A stretch of DNA of 64,000 nucleotides from Paracoccaceae bacterium (GTDB lineage Bacteria; Pseudomonadota; Alphaproteobacteria; Rhodobacterales; Rhodobacteraceae), in the NCBI GenBank assembly GCA_003567315.1, contig PWZT01000017.1, forward strand, positions 19,418-83,417. The letters are read 5' to 3'. This document shows, one piece after another, positions 44,753 through 52,965 of the stretch. Position numbers and translations under genes: made by a program. Numbering within the stretch: position 1 is the stretch's first letter; each line of letters opens with the position of its first letter. The notes below the pieces were generated by a model. It ran no database searches. It worked only from the letters and a program-made list of their open reading frames with translations, and had not been told where the DNA came from.

Positions 44753-45613
44753 ATGGACGACATGCCGCGTGGGGAAGGCAGCTACCATTACCGCGTCATC
44801 GAACGCGCCATTGCCCTGATCGATGCGCCGGGCGGCACGCAGCGCAGCCTCGGGGAGTTGTCGCGTGCGATGGGCATGAGCGAGGCGCATTTCCAGCGAC
44901 TGTTCAGCCAATGGGTCGGGGTATCGCCCAAACGCTACCAGCAATATCTCACCATCGCTCACGCACGTTCTCTATTGCAGGCACGGTTCACCACGCTGGA
45001 GGCCGCGCAGGAACTCGGGCTTTCGGGACAGGTGCGGCTGCATGATCTGTTCCTCCGCTGGGAGGCGATGACGCCGGGCGAATATGCGCGCAAGGGGGCA
45101 GGGCTCGAGATGGCGTATGGCTGGCATGACACGCCCTTCGGCAAGGCGTTGGCCATGGCGACGGATCGCGGGCTTTGCGGCCTTGCTTTCTGCGATGAGG
45201 GTCAGGAGGCTGCCATCCTGGCCGAGATGCAAGCCCGCTGGCCCGCTGCCCGCTATACCCATGATCCGGCCCCTGCGGCGGCGCATGTCGCAGCGGCCAT
45301 GGCGCAATCGGGCAAGGCGAGGCTGCACCTGCTGGGAACGCCCTTCCAGATCAAGGTCTGGGAGGCGCTGTTGCATGTACCGCCCGGCCGCGTGACCAGC
45401 TATCGCGAGATCGGGCGGCGGGTGTGTTCCGAACGCGCAGCACGGGCGGTGGGGGCTGCGGTCGGGCGCAACCCGATCGGCTTTCTCATCCCCTGCCATC
45501 GTTGCCTGCGCGGCTCGGGCGAGCTGGGGGGCTATCACTGGGGGCTCGCCCGCAAGCGCGCCATGCTGGGATGGGAGGCCGCACGGCAAGACGCCGCAAC
45601 AGCCGGCTTGTAA
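44753..45613 (+). CDS. Ada-like protein: AraC HTH plus methylated-DNA--cysteine methyltransferase
   Basis: It repairs O6-methylguanine by transferring the methyl group to its own cysteine and may switch on repair genes. The 286-aa protein has an AraC-type double helix-turn-helix (about 30-115: LSRAMGMSEAHFQRLFSQW and ELGLSGQVRLHDLFLRW). It is joined to the methyltransferase domain (about 120-275), which has TPFQIKVWEAL, PPGRVTSYREIG and the active-site IPCHRCLR. The N-terminal zinc-binding phosphotriester-repair domain of E. coli Ada is missing, so it cannot sense methyl phosphotriesters in that way. GGAGGG precedes the ATG. It diverges from the MFS gene. Confidence 0.9.
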   Translation: MDDMPRGEGSYHYRVIERAIALIDAPGGTQRSLGELSRAMGMSEAHFQRLFSQWVGVSPKRYQQYLTIAHARSLLQARFTTLEAAQELGLSGQVRLHDLFLRWEAMTPGEYARKGAGLEMAYGWHDTPFGKALAMATDRGLCGLAFCDEGQEAAILAEMQARWPAARYTHDPAPAAAHVAAAMAQSGKARLHLLGTPFQIKVWEALLHVPPGRVTSYREIGRRVCSERAARAVGAAVGRNPIGFLIPCHRCLRGSGELGGYHWGLARKRAMLGWEAARQDAATAGL

Positions 45614-45681
45614 AGCGAACGTGAGGTGACCATGGTGCTGCGCACCAAGTATATCCGAGCCATGCATCTGGAGTATATCGC

Positions 45682-46329
45682 ATGAGAGTTTCTCTGCCCA
45701 TCATCGGCATAAGCAGCGCCGCCCTGTTTCTGGCCGCCTGCGCGCCCGACCCCAACAATCCGCAGAACCGCACCCTCGCTGGCGCGTTGACCGGCGCTGC
45801 CGTGGGCGGCGTCGTCGGCGCGGCAACGAGCGATGGCGACGCGCGCCGCGCTGTGGGCGGGGCGATCATCGGCGGCACGGCAGGCGCGCTGATCGGCCAG
45901 CAGCTCGACCGCCAGGCGGCCGAGCTGCGCCGTCAGCTGGGCGACAACGTGAATATCCGCAATACCGGGCAGGAGCTGATCCTGACCCTGCCGCAAGACC
46001 TGCTCTTTGCTGTGGACAGCGCGACCCTGCGCCCGGATCTGCAACAGGATCTGCGCGTGATCGCCACGAATCTTGTGAATTTCCCACGCAGCGATGTCAT
46101 CGTCATCGGGCATACGGACAATACAGGCTCGGCCGCTTACAATCAGGGGCTATCCGAGCGTCGCGCCGGATCAGTGGCACAGGTTTTGCGCTCGCAAGGC
46201 GTGTCCGCCAATCGGATCCAGACCATCGGGCGCGGATTGACGCAACCTGTCGCCAGTAACGATACTGCGGCCGGGCGGCAGCAGAACCGGCGCGTCGAGA
46301 TCTTCATCCGCCCGCATCAGCCAAGCTGA
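45682..46329 (+). CDS. OmpA-family outer-membrane lipoprotein
   Basis: This 215-aa lipoprotein has a signal peptide and lipobox LAAC with Cys20. Next comes a glycine-zipper region (about 34-72: GALTGAAVGGVVGAATS, then VGGAIIGGTAGALIGQQLD), likely a membrane-inserting or oligomerising segment. The C-terminal OmpA domain (about 100-212) binds peptidoglycan, with GHTDNTGSAAYNQGLSERRA and a final QQNRRVEIFI. The arrangement equals YiaD-type lipoproteins. GGAG lies eight bases before the ATG. An eight-base direct repeat AGTATATC occurs at 45648-45655 and 45672-45679 in its leader. A clear terminator follows. Confidence 0.92.
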   Translation: MRVSLPIIGISSAALFLAACAPDPNNPQNRTLAGALTGAAVGGVVGAATSDGDARRAVGGAIIGGTAGALIGQQLDRQAAELRRQLGDNVNIRNTGQELILTLPQDLLFAVDSATLRPDLQQDLRVIATNLVNFPRSDVIVIGHTDNTGSAAYNQGLSERRAGSVAQVLRSQGVSANRIQTIGRGLTQPVASNDTAAGRQQNRRVEIFIRPHQPS

Positions 46330-46349
46330 TTCAAAGCGAGTTTATGCGA

Positions 46350-46376
46350 AAGGCCAGCCCTTGGGCTGGCCTTTTG
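46350..46376 (+). terminator. Intrinsic terminator of the OmpA lipoprotein gene
   Basis: AAGGCCAGCCC and GGGCTGGCCTT form a near-perfect stem with a tiny loop, followed by TTTT, about 20 bases after the stop codon. Confidence 0.85.
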
Positions 46377-46378
46377 TG

Positions 46379-46407
46379 TTGCGAAACATAAAAAGCGGTC
46401 ATATCTT
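46379..46407 (+). promoter_or_regulatory. Sigma-70-like promoter of the FadR-type regulator gene
   Basis: TTGCGA at 46379-46384 and TATCTT at 46402-46407 are spaced by exactly 17 bases. The region is AT-rich against a GC-rich background and lies just after the preceding terminator, giving a leader of about 60 bases. GGT and ACC half sites (46397-46413) flank the -10 box and could be an autoregulatory site. Confidence 0.55.
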
Positions 46408-46474
46408 TTTACCAATATCTGCATATTTCTTGAGCGACGCTCGAGGACCAGCCCATTTGCGAGGCCCAAGCGCG

Positions 46475-47242
46475 ATGCCGTTTCAGCGAATCCAGCCCGA
46501 AAAACTGTCGCAAAGCGTCGTGCGGCAGATCGAGCTTTTGCTGTTGCGCGGCATCTTGCGGCCCGGGGAGCGCTTGCCTTCGGAACGTGAGCTTGCCGAA
46601 AAGCTTGGCGTGTCGCGCCCGTCACTGCGCGAGGCAATAGCCGAGTTGCAGTCGCGCGGGTTGCTCACCAGCAAGGCCGGGGCAGGGATGTATGTGGCCG
46701 ATCTTTTGGACTCGGCCTTTTCGGACTCGCTTGTACGGCTCTTTGCCAGCCATGATGAGGCACTGTTCGACTATATCAGCTTCCGGCGCGATCTTGAGGG
46801 CATGTCCGCCGAGCGCGCGGCCCGTTTCGGCTCGGATATGGATCTGAAGATCATCGATGCGATCTATCAGAAGATGGAAGCCGCGCATCTGCTGCGTGAT
46901 CCGACCGAAGAGGCGCGACTGGATGCCGAATTCCACCTGTCCATCGTGGAGGCATCGCACAATATCATCATGCTGCACATGTTGCGGGCGATGTTCAATC
47001 TGCTGCATCAGGGCGTTTTCTACAATCGCCAGATGATCTTTCGCCAGCGCGGCACCCGGGATGAGCTGCTCGCGCAGCACAAGGCGGTTAACAACGCACT
47101 GCAAAAGCGCGATCCGGCGGGGGCAGGGGCGGCGGCACGCGCGCATCTGGATTATGTCGAGACATTGATGAGCGATCTGAAGCGCAGCGAGAAGAATGAG
47201 GCCATAGCGCGCTTGCGTTTCGAGCATGTGACCACACTGTAA
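46475..47242 (+). CDS. GntR-family regulator, FadR/PdhR-type
   Basis: This 255-aa transcription factor has an N-terminal winged helix-turn-helix (about 8-75). It carries LRPGERLPSERELAEKLGVS and SRPSLREAIAELQSRGLL, both strong GntR signatures. A C-terminal all-helical FCD ligand-binding domain (about 90-235) carries DYISFRRDLEGMSAERAA. The metal-binding pattern is Asp and three His in RLDAEFHLSIVEASHN, HKAVNNAL and RAHLDYVE. Such regulators respond to pyruvate, lactate or other carboxylates. No target operon is beside it. It converges on the ATP synthase F0 operon, sharing a terminator hairpin. Confidence 0.9.
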   Translation: MPFQRIQPEKLSQSVVRQIELLLLRGILRPGERLPSERELAEKLGVSRPSLREAIAELQSRGLLTSKAGAGMYVADLLDSAFSDSLVRLFASHDEALFDYISFRRDLEGMSAERAARFGSDMDLKIIDAIYQKMEAAHLLRDPTEEARLDAEFHLSIVEASHNIIMLHMLRAMFNLLHQGVFYNRQMIFRQRGTRDELLAQHKAVNNALQKRDPAGAGAAARAHLDYVETLMSDLKRSEKNEAIARLRFEHVTTL

Positions 47243-47248
47243 AAGAAG

Positions 47249-47272
47249 AAGCCCCAGCTCATGCCGGGGCTT
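47249..47272. terminator. Bidirectional terminator between the FadR-type gene and atpF
   Basis: AAGCCCC and GGGGCTT form the stem around a ten-base loop. On the minus strand it runs into CTTCTTCTTTT, a good U-rich tail for the atp operon; on the plus strand only ATT follows. Confidence 0.7.
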
Positions 47273-47296
47273 ATTCGATGCGGTCAGTGCTTTCGT

Positions 47297-47860
47297 TCAA
47301 TGCAAGCGGTCATGCGCCGCCTTGATGCCTTGCTGCACCAACGCGTCGCGCCGCTCGGCATTCATCTGCGTAGCCAGAACATCTCCGGCCGCTGCGATGG
47401 CTACAGAGACGGCACGGTTGCGCACCTCTCTCAGGGCGTTTGCCTCGGCTGATGCGATCTGATCTTCGGCGGCTTTCAGACGGCGCGCGATGGACGCTTC
47501 GATATCCGCCTTCGTCTGCTCGGCGGCAAGTTGCGCATCCGCCTTGGCCTTTTCGACGATCCGCGCGGCGTCGTCTTTCACCTCGGCCTGCTTGCGCTCG
47601 AAGGAGGCGTGCAGCGCAAGCGCCTCCTCTCGCAGTCGTCGCGCCTCGTCGAGTTCGGACTGGATGCCATCGGCGCGACTGTCGAGCAGTCCCATCACCT
47701 TCTCGGGAACCTTGAAATAGACAAGGATGCCCACGAAGATGACGAAAGCCATCAGCACGATCAGGTCGGTATTGTAGATCGAGAAGAAGGGTTTGCCCTC
47801 TGGCGCAGCAATAGCAGGACTTGCCGCGACCAGTGCCAGAGCTGTGAGCCGTAGCATCAT
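47297..47860 (-). CDS. atpF: ATP synthase F0 subunit b
   Basis: This is the stator stalk subunit b of F1F0-ATP synthase. The 187-aa protein has an N-terminal signal-like segment (LTALALVAASPAIAA), a membrane span (about 31-49: LIVLMAFVIFVGILVYFKV) and a long charged helical stalk. The stalk is rich in Glu, Ala, Arg and Lys, and ends in the delta-binding region. It overlaps the b' gene by four bases. The presence of both b and b' is typical of photosynthetic and related alphaproteobacteria. It is the last gene of the F0 operon. Confidence 0.94.
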   Translation of the reverse strand: MMLRLTALALVAASPAIAAPEGKPFFSIYNTDLIVLMAFVIFVGILVYFKVPEKVMGLLDSRADGIQSELDEARRLREEALALHASFERKQAEVKDDAARIVEKAKADAQLAAEQTKADIEASIARRLKAAEDQIASAEANALREVRNRAVSVAIAAAGDVLATQMNAERRDALVQQGIKAAHDRLH

Positions 47861-48375
47861 GCACCCCCTTTCAGGCGTTCCGAGACCGCTGAAGTTACGC
47901 GAGCCTTATCGGCTTTGGCATCAAAAGCGCTAAGGATATCAACCGTGATATCGTTCGACACTTCACTCACCATATCCATGGCGCTGTCGCGAATGTCACG
48001 AATACGGCGCTCGGATTCTGCGGCCTTCGCCGAAATCTCGGCATCGGCCTTCTCCATCTGGACATCGAGTTCCGCCTGCATCTCGGCCCGCGCGGCCTCG
48101 ATGATGCGATTGGCCTCGGCGCGGGCATCCGCGAGCGCCTTGGTATAGGCTTCCTCGGCTTCGCGCGCCTTCTGCTTGTATTCCTCGGCTGCGGCGATGT
48201 CGCTGGTAATCGTGCCGCGCCGGTCCGCAAGCACCGACGCGATACGCGGCAGGGCCACGCGCGACATGATGTAATAAAGCACTGCCAGCGTAACGATGAG
48301 CCAGAAAATCTGGTTCGAGAAGGTAGTGACATCGAGTTGGGGCATTCCTACCCCGTTGGCGGTCGGCTCAGCCAT
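47857..48375 (-). CDS. atpF': ATP synthase F0 subunit b'
   Basis: The second stator subunit forms a heterodimer with b. The 172-aa protein opens with PQLDVTTFSNQIFWLIVTLA, the b' signature, with a single membrane span at about 22-42. It continues as a charged coiled-coil stalk (YKQKAREAEEAYTKALADA). AAGGGGGAC precedes the ATG at 48375. A hairpin lies between it and atpE, and its stop overlaps the atpF start. Confidence 0.94.
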   Translation of the reverse strand: MAEPTANGVGMPQLDVTTFSNQIFWLIVTLAVLYYIMSRVALPRIASVLADRRGTITSDIAAAEEYKQKAREAEEAYTKALADARAEANRIIEAARAEMQAELDVQMEKADAEISAKAAESERRIRDIRDSAMDMVSEVSNDITVDILSAFDAKADKARVTSAVSERLKGGA

Positions 48376-48400
48376 GTCGTCCCCCTTAGCCCCTTATGCT

Positions 48401-48429
48401 CCGAAAGGGCCCGTCACAGGCCCCTTCGG
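48401..48429 (-). promoter_or_regulatory. Intercistronic hairpin between atpE and atpF'
   Basis: Arms 48401-48411 and 48419-48429 pair at ten of eleven positions around a CGTCACA loop. It follows the atpE stop on the transcript. Such structures commonly protect or partly terminate the message so that more c subunit than b subunit is made; that role is inferred. Confidence 0.5.
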
Positions 48430-48453
48430 CGTGAGGATACTGTCGGGAAAGGC

Positions 48454-48690
48454 TCAGACAGCAAACATCAGCAGCAGAGCGACGAGGAACGAGAAGATCC
48501 CCAGAGCTTCTGCAAACGCGATGCCGATGAAGAGCATGGCTGTCTGACCAGCCGCTGCCGACGGGTTGCGCAACGCACCCGAGAGGAAGTTGCCGGCGAT
48601 GTTGCCCACACCGATGGCGGCGCCGCCCATACCGATGGCGGTCAGACCAACACCGATGAATTTGCCCATTTCTGCGATATCGCCTTCCAT
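48454..48690 (-). CDS. atpE: ATP synthase F0 subunit c
   Basis: This is the proteolipid that forms the proton-driven rotor ring. The 78-aa protein is two hydrophobic helices joined by a polar loop ([10 protein letters not shown]). The first helix has the glycine repeat [14 protein letters not shown]. The proton-carrying carboxylate is Glu in [13 protein letters not shown] of the second helix (about residue 60), surrounded by residues typical of H+ rather than Na+ rings. A strong AAGGAG site lies before the ATG. It sits between atpB and atpF'. Confidence 0.96.
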   Translation of the reverse strand: MEGDIAEMGKFIGVGLTAIGMGGAAIGVGNIAGNFLSGALRNPSAAAGQTAMLFIGIAFAEALGIFSFLVALLLMFAV

Positions 48691-48744
48691 GTCATGTCTC
48701 CTTGAGGTTGGAATTGGCAGGATGAGGTATTCGACCGACCGCGC

Positions 48745-49488
48745 TTAGTGCGACGGGTGCAATGCATCACGCAGATACACGCAGGTCAGAATTGTGAAAA
48801 CGTAAGCCTGGATCACGGCAACCAGCAGCTCCAGCGCATAGAGCGCGGTCACGGCCAGAACCGGCACGAAGAAGGCAGCCCCGAGCGCGCCCGCAAAGCC
48901 CGCGAAAACCTTGGCCACGGCATGGCCCGCCATCATCGCCCCCGCGAGACGAATGGAGTGGCTGATGGGGCGGGCGAAATAAGAGATGAGCTCGATCAGC
49001 GCCAGCACCGGGCGCAGCGCGAGCGGGGCCGAGCTGACCCAGAACAGGCCAAGGAATTTCGCACCGTTCAGGATGAAGCCGAGGGCGGTCACCGACAGGA
49101 ACACGGTCAGCGCCAGCACGGCGGTCACGGCGATATGCGAGGTCGTGGTGAAGGCAAACGGGATCAGGCCCAGCAGGTTTGCAAACAGCACGAACATGAA
49201 GAGCGTGAAGATATGCGGGAAGAAGCGCACAGCGTCATGCCCCGCCACATCCTTGACCATGTTATGCACGAAGCCATAGGTCAGTTCGGCCGCCGATTGT
49301 GCGCGGCTTGGCACAAGGGCGCGCCCGCGTGCGCCGAAGATCATCAGCGCAGAGGCTGCGAGCACAGTCAGCGCCATCCAGAGCGTGACATTGGTCGGCG
49401 TGTACCAGCTGATATCGCCGCCAAACAGCGCCTTGACCTCGAACTGCTCCATCGGCTTGATTTCGAAACCGGTGTTCTCACTGGCCAC
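48745..49488 (-). CDS. atpB: ATP synthase F0 subunit a
   Basis: This membrane stator subunit provides the two proton half-channels. The 247-aa protein has five to six spans. The essential Arg is in [18 protein letters not shown], and the family phrases [11 protein letters not shown] and [14 protein letters not shown] are present. I chose the GTG at 49488, which follows AAGGGGAC and overlaps the atpI end by eleven bases; an internal ATG at 49452 is the alternative. It is the second gene of the operon. Confidence 0.94.
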   Translation of the reverse strand: MASENTGFEIKPMEQFEVKALFGGDISWYTPTNVTLWMALTVLAASALMIFGARGRALVPSRAQSAAELTYGFVHNMVKDVAGHDAVRFFPHIFTLFMFVLFANLLGLIPFAFTTTSHIAVTAVLALTVFLSVTALGFILNGAKFLGLFWVSSAPLALRPVLALIELISYFARPISHSIRLAGAMMAGHAVAKVFAGFAGALGAAFFVPVLAVTALYALELLVAVIQAYVFTILTCVYLRDALHPSH

Positions 49489-49831
49489 TGTCTCTGTCCC
49501 CTTGTTCCGCACCGACGCCTGGCCGGGCCGCTTCAATCTTTTCGCCCTGGATTTCGCGGGCGGAACGCATCATCGTCTTCACACCCGCCGCAAAGCCCAG
49601 CAATGTCAGTACCACAAGGAAAATCGGCAAGGTGCCAAACAGCACATCAAGCCCGTATCCCATGGCAGCACCAATGCCCAGACCGGACACCAGTTCGATC
49701 ACCATGCGCCACCCGATCTGGGCCATCGAATGATGATCCTGCGCAGCGCGGGGTGGATCGAGCGTAGCCTTGACCTTCGCGATACGGTCTTCGAGCGTCT
49801 TTAGCTTATCCAGATCGTCCCGCTCGGGCAT
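49478..49831 (-). CDS. atpI: AtpI/AtpZ family protein (ATP synthase accessory)
   Basis: This small membrane protein heads many F0 operons and is thought to help c-ring assembly or carry Mg2+/Ca2+. The 117-aa protein has a charged N-terminal helix ([20 protein letters not shown], about 6-25) and two membrane spans (about 48-66 and 68-88). The conserved [18 protein letters not shown] and a charged tail follow. The ATG at 49831 is preferred; GTG codons nine and six bases upstream are in frame. A promoter lies 30-58 bases upstream. Confidence 0.87.
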   Translation of the reverse strand: MPERDDLDKLKTLEDRIAKVKATLDPPRAAQDHHSMAQIGWRMVIELVSGLGIGAAMGYGLDVLFGTLPIFLVVLTLLGFAAGVKTMMRSAREIQGEKIEAARPGVGAEQGDRDSGQ

Positions 49832-49860
49832 GCGCACCACCCCGGCTGCAAGTTGCGCGC

Positions 49861-49889
49861 AAGCTATGCAGGCGAGCTTTCAGAGTCAA
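49861..49889 (-). promoter_or_regulatory. Sigma-70-like promoter of the F0 ATP synthase operon
   Basis: On the minus strand TTGACT (49889-49884) and TAGCTT (49866-49861) are 17 bases apart. The predicted start is about 25 bases before the atpI start codon. Confidence 0.55.
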
Positions 49890-50001
49890 GATGGATAAGC
49901 GCCCCGAGAGATCAGCCTAAGTATCAGATTTGCTTGCATTTTGTGTTAACAGAGCGCGCGGTGCGGCTGGTCGTGCTCGCAGTTTGAGGCCCTTAGTATA
50001 T

Positions 50002-50017
50002 TCAACCAAAGAGTTGA
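50002..50017. promoter_or_regulatory. Small inverted repeat upstream of the ArsR-type gene
   Basis: TCAAC (50002-50006) and GTTGA (50013-50017) are inverted around six bases, 31 bases before the start codon and next to a TATATT-like box. ArsR proteins bind such short palindromes over their own promoters; binding here is inferred. Confidence 0.4.
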
Positions 50018-50048
50018 CCTTTCGCTCGTGCGAGCGCAGAAGAGCGTC

Positions 50049-50405
50049 ATGGAAAGCCCTCCGCCCCCGTCGCTCGATCAGGTCTTCATGGCGCTTGCCG
50101 ACCCAACGCGGCGGGCGATCCTGGCGATGCTGCTCGAAGATGACATGGCGGTCACGGACGTTGCCGAGCCGTTCGAGATGTCGCTTGCGGCGATATCCAA
50201 GCATCTGGGCATTCTGGCGACAGCAGGGCTTATCAGTCAGGAGAAGCGCGGGCGCGTGAAATGGTGCAAGCTCGAACCCGACAATCTGCGCGAGGCGAGC
50301 ATCTGGATGCAGGCTTTCGGGCAATTCGAGCCGATCAATCTCGATGCGTTCGAGCGGTTTCTGGCGCAGGAACTTGCACCGCTGCCCGACAGCCGCGGCG
50401 ATTGA
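50049..50405 (+). CDS. ArsR-family transcriptional regulator
   Basis: This 118-aa winged-helix repressor has the core PTRRAILAMLLEDDMAVTDV (about 18-37), then the recognition helix SLAAISKHLGILATAGLIS and the wing EKRGRVKWCKLEPDNL. No paired cysteine metal site such as ELCVCDL is present, so it is not a classical arsenic or zinc sensor. It belongs rather to the SdpR-like branch that often controls a neighbouring START-domain gene, which is absent here. The ATG at 50049 was preferred to a GTG at 50028. Its TGA abuts the stop of the convergent anbu gene with no base between. Confidence 0.87.
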   Translation: MESPPPPSLDQVFMALADPTRRAILAMLLEDDMAVTDVAEPFEMSLAAISKHLGILATAGLISQEKRGRVKWCKLEPDNLREASIWMQAFGQFEPINLDAFERFLAQELAPLPDSRGD

Positions 50406-51128
50406 TCAGGCGATTTGCGCGAAAGCATCTCGCAGGGCCTGCGACCAGGCCGCTGACATCCGGGCGAAATCCTCGTCATTCGCCTCGATCCGGCGTTTTT
50501 CGGAAATCCGCAGGGCATCGCGCTCGATCACGACCAGATCGAGCGGCATGCCAACGCTGAGATTGGAGCGCAGGGTCGAATCCATCGACAACAAGACCGC
50601 CTTGCGCGCCTCCTCCAGCGGGGTTTTCGCGGTTATCACTCGGTCCAGTATCGGCTTGCCGTATTTATGCTCCCCGATTTGCAGATAGGGCGTGTCTTCG
50701 GTGGCCTCGATGAAATTGCCCTCGGGATAGACGAGAAACAGGCGCATATGCCCGTCCTTGCGCTGGCCTGCCACGATCATCGAGGCATTGGCCGACTCGG
50801 CCATCCGGTCCATGCGTGAGCGGGTTTCGCCAGTCACCTGCGACAGCGCCTCGCCCACGATTGTGGCGACATTCAGCATGCTCTCGGCCTTCATGATCGA
50901 GGTCTCGGGCGTCGCTTCTGGGTCGTCGATGGCTTCCTGCAGCCGCGCGAGTGTCGTTTGTGTGACCGAGAGATTGCCGGCGGTCATCATCGCAATGGCG
51001 CGCTCGCCCGGTTCCTCGAAGACGAACATCTTGCGATAGGTCGAGATATTGTCGAGCCCTGCATTGGTGCGCGTGTCCGAGAGCAGCACCAATCCCGCTT
51101 CGAGCCGCAGCCCCACACAATATGTCAT
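50406..51128 (-). CDS. Anbu, ancestral proteasome beta-type peptidase
   Basis: Anbu is a bacterial relative of proteasome beta subunits and HslV; structures show open helical assemblies rather than closed rings. The 240-aa protein begins MTYCVGLRLEAGLVLLSDT. Removal of Met would expose the catalytic N-terminal Thr2. The lysine expected near position 33 of mature beta subunits lies in STYRKMFVF. Further family blocks are TAGNLSVTQT and GKPILDRVI. No ATPase partner gene is nearby. It is the last gene of a four-gene cluster with a transglutaminase-fold protein, an alpha-E protein and a circularly permuted ATP-grasp protein. The physiological substrate is unknown. Confidence 0.93.
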   Translation of the reverse strand: MTYCVGLRLEAGLVLLSDTRTNAGLDNISTYRKMFVFEEPGERAIAMMTAGNLSVTQTTLARLQEAIDDPEATPETSIMKAESMLNVATIVGEALSQVTGETRSRMDRMAESANASMIVAGQRKDGHMRLFLVYPEGNFIEATEDTPYLQIGEHKYGKPILDRVITAKTPLEEARKAVLLSMDSTLRSNLSVGMPLDLVVIERDALRISEKRRIEANDEDFARMSAAWSQALRDAFAQIA

Positions 51129-51195
51129 AGCGCCCGCCCCGCTCCTCTGGTCAGAGCGTGCGAGATAGGTGCCGGGACTTGGCTGCGCAAGAGCA

Positions 51196-52014
51196 TCATT
51201 GCTGCTGCGCCTCGATCACGACTGTGACGTCGAGTTTCTCTTCAGCACCACCCAGCACAAGGCCGCGGATGGGTGCTGCGTCCTGAGCGTCCAGTCCCGA
51301 GCCGAGGCGGATATAATGCTCGTTGGGGCAGGATTTGTTCGAGGCATCGAAGCCCACCCAGCCAAGTCCATCGATGAAGATCTCGGCCCAGGCGTGGCTG
51401 GCTTCATGCGGCGTGCCGTCCTCGGTCGCGTTGAGATACCCCGAGACATAGCGCGCAGGCATATCGGCCAGATGCGCCGCCGCGATCAGAACCTGCGTAT
51501 GATCCTGACACACGCCTACGCCTGCATTCATTGCCTCGGCGGCAGTTGTATGCGCATGGGTCGCCCCCGGCTTGTAGGGCAGCGCATCCGCAACAGCAGC
51601 GCAGAGAAGATGCGCGCGCTCGAGCGCAGAAGTTTCTTCCTGCCCCTTGAGTGCAGTTTCCACGAGGTCGCGGATTGCCCGGTTGGGCTTGGTACGCGGC
51701 GTGGCGCGCATATAGGCGCGTGGCGGGACGCGCTCGCGATGGCCGCGCAGCACGCCGGATGTGTCGGTGGTATCGACAGTGCCCGACACTGTGACCTCGA
51801 TATGCGAACACGGCATTCGGATCGAAGCAGCCTGAATGTAATCCCCCGCCCCATCACGAAACAGCGTCCCCATGATGGCCTCGGGTATATCGACCCGCCA
51901 GTCAACAACCTCCTGACCGTCACATTTCGCCGGGGTCAAGCGCAGGCTCTGGATGATGCCGCGCACAGGGGTCTGGAAATCATAGCGGGTCTTGTGCAGG
52001 ACATTCAGGATCAT
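51196..52014 (-). CDS. Transglutaminase-like cysteine peptidase of the Anbu cluster
   Basis: This 272-aa protein has an N-terminal beta region (bacterial transglutaminase-like N domain, about 1-90: HKTRYDFQTPV, SLRLTPAK). The transglutaminase-core domain follows (about 130-230). The papain-like triad is visible as C169 (AGVGVCQDHTQ), H208 (EASHAWAEIFI) and D223 (WVGFDASN). Family members hydrolyse or form amide bonds. GGAG lies before the ATG at 52014, and the start overlaps the alpha-E stop by four bases. There are 67 bases to the anbu start. A role in trimming or ligating peptides made by its neighbours has been proposed and is not proven. Confidence 0.92.
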   Translation of the reverse strand: MILNVLHKTRYDFQTPVRGIIQSLRLTPAKCDGQEVVDWRVDIPEAIMGTLFRDGAGDYIQAASIRMPCSHIEVTVSGTVDTTDTSGVLRGHRERVPPRAYMRATPRTKPNRAIRDLVETALKGQEETSALERAHLLCAAVADALPYKPGATHAHTTAAEAMNAGVGVCQDHTQVLIAAAHLADMPARYVSGYLNATEDGTPHEASHAWAEIFIDGLGWVGFDASNKSCPNEHYIRLGSGLDAQDAAPIRGLVLGGAEEKLDVTVVIEAQQQ

Positions 52015-52964
52015 CGTGCATCTCCTGTCAGATACTGGTCTTGAATGCACTGCCCAAGCCCGGCATTTTCCGAGATCATGCGGCTGAGAAATTCATGCAG
52101 CCCCTCGTCGAAGATGTCATCCATCCGTGCCTCCGCCAGTTCGCCGAGCAGCTTGCGGGCCGCTTCCTGCGCCGGGGTAGAGCGGTCATATATCCGCGCA
52201 AGTTGGTCGAGATGCGCATTGACCTCCAGACAGCAGGATAGAAGCGAGCGCGGAAATTTGGGATTCAGGATCAGGAAATGCGCGATCTGCGCCGCGCTGA
52301 GTTCGCCCCCATACGCCCAGCTATAGGCCCGATGGGCTGACAGCGCGCGCAAGAGCGCGGTCCATTGATAATTGTCCAGCCCTGAGCCGATATAGGCCAC
52401 AGAGGGCAAGAGCACATAATATTTCACGTCCAGAAGCCGTGCGGTGTTATCCGCGCGCTCGACCGCATAGCCGAGATTCATGAACTGGTAGCCGTCATTG
52501 CGCAGTTGCGTCGTCTCGATCGCGCCGCGGATCAGGGCTGCGGTGCGCAGGCTCCAATCCGTAAGCTCAGGTACTTCCAGCGAAGAGCGCTCGCGCCGCT
52601 GCAGGGCCTTCAGCTCCTGATAGCTCACATTGATGGCATCCCAGACCTGACTGGTCAGCGCAGTGCGAACGATCCGCGCATTCTCGCGCGCCGCGCGCAG
52701 ACAGGCCGCGACCGAGGAAGGGTTATCCAGATCGAAGAACAGGAAGGTTTCGATATTGCGCTGCTTCAACTCACCGTATTTCTCGGTGAACTCCTGCAAC
52801 GCGCCCTTGCTTTGCAGGATCGCGCTCCATTCATTGCGAAAACCGCCCCCCGTATTGGGCAGAAGCGCATTGCGAAAGCCCATATCGAGCAAACGCGCTG
52901 TGGTCTCGGAACGTTCGAGATAACGGGTCATCCAGAACAGATTGGCGGCTGTGCGGCTTAGCAT
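52011..52964 (-). CDS. Alpha-E domain protein of the Anbu cluster
   Basis: This 317-aa all-helical protein belongs to the alpha-E family (COG2307), which nearly always occurs beside circularly permuted ATP-grasp and transglutaminase genes. The opening MLSRTAANLFWMTRYLERSE is the family hallmark, as are RENARIVRTALTSQVWDAIN and YAVERADNTARLLDVKYYV. Conserved Arg and Glu pairs in the helices suggest a catalytic or binding role, but no reaction has been shown. It lies one base after the ATP-grasp gene and overlaps the transglutaminase gene by four bases. Confidence 0.92.
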   Translation of the reverse strand: MLSRTAANLFWMTRYLERSETTARLLDMGFRNALLPNTGGGFRNEWSAILQSKGALQEFTEKYGELKQRNIETFLFFDLDNPSSVAACLRAARENARIVRTALTSQVWDAINVSYQELKALQRRERSSLEVPELTDWSLRTAALIRGAIETTQLRNDGYQFMNLGYAVERADNTARLLDVKYYVLLPSVAYIGSGLDNYQWTALLRALSAHRAYSWAYGGELSAAQIAHFLILNPKFPRSLLSCCLEVNAHLDQLARIYDRSTPAQEAARKLLGELAEARMDDIFDEGLHEFLSRMISENAGLGQCIQDQYLTGDAR

Positions 52965-52965
52965 C

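Noticed and set aside
45648..45679. Direct repeat AGTATATC twice, 24 bases apart, before the OmpA lipoprotein gene
   Set aside because: The second copy overlaps the spacing between ribosome-binding site and ATG. With only two short copies it may be chance, so it is mentioned only in the gene entry.
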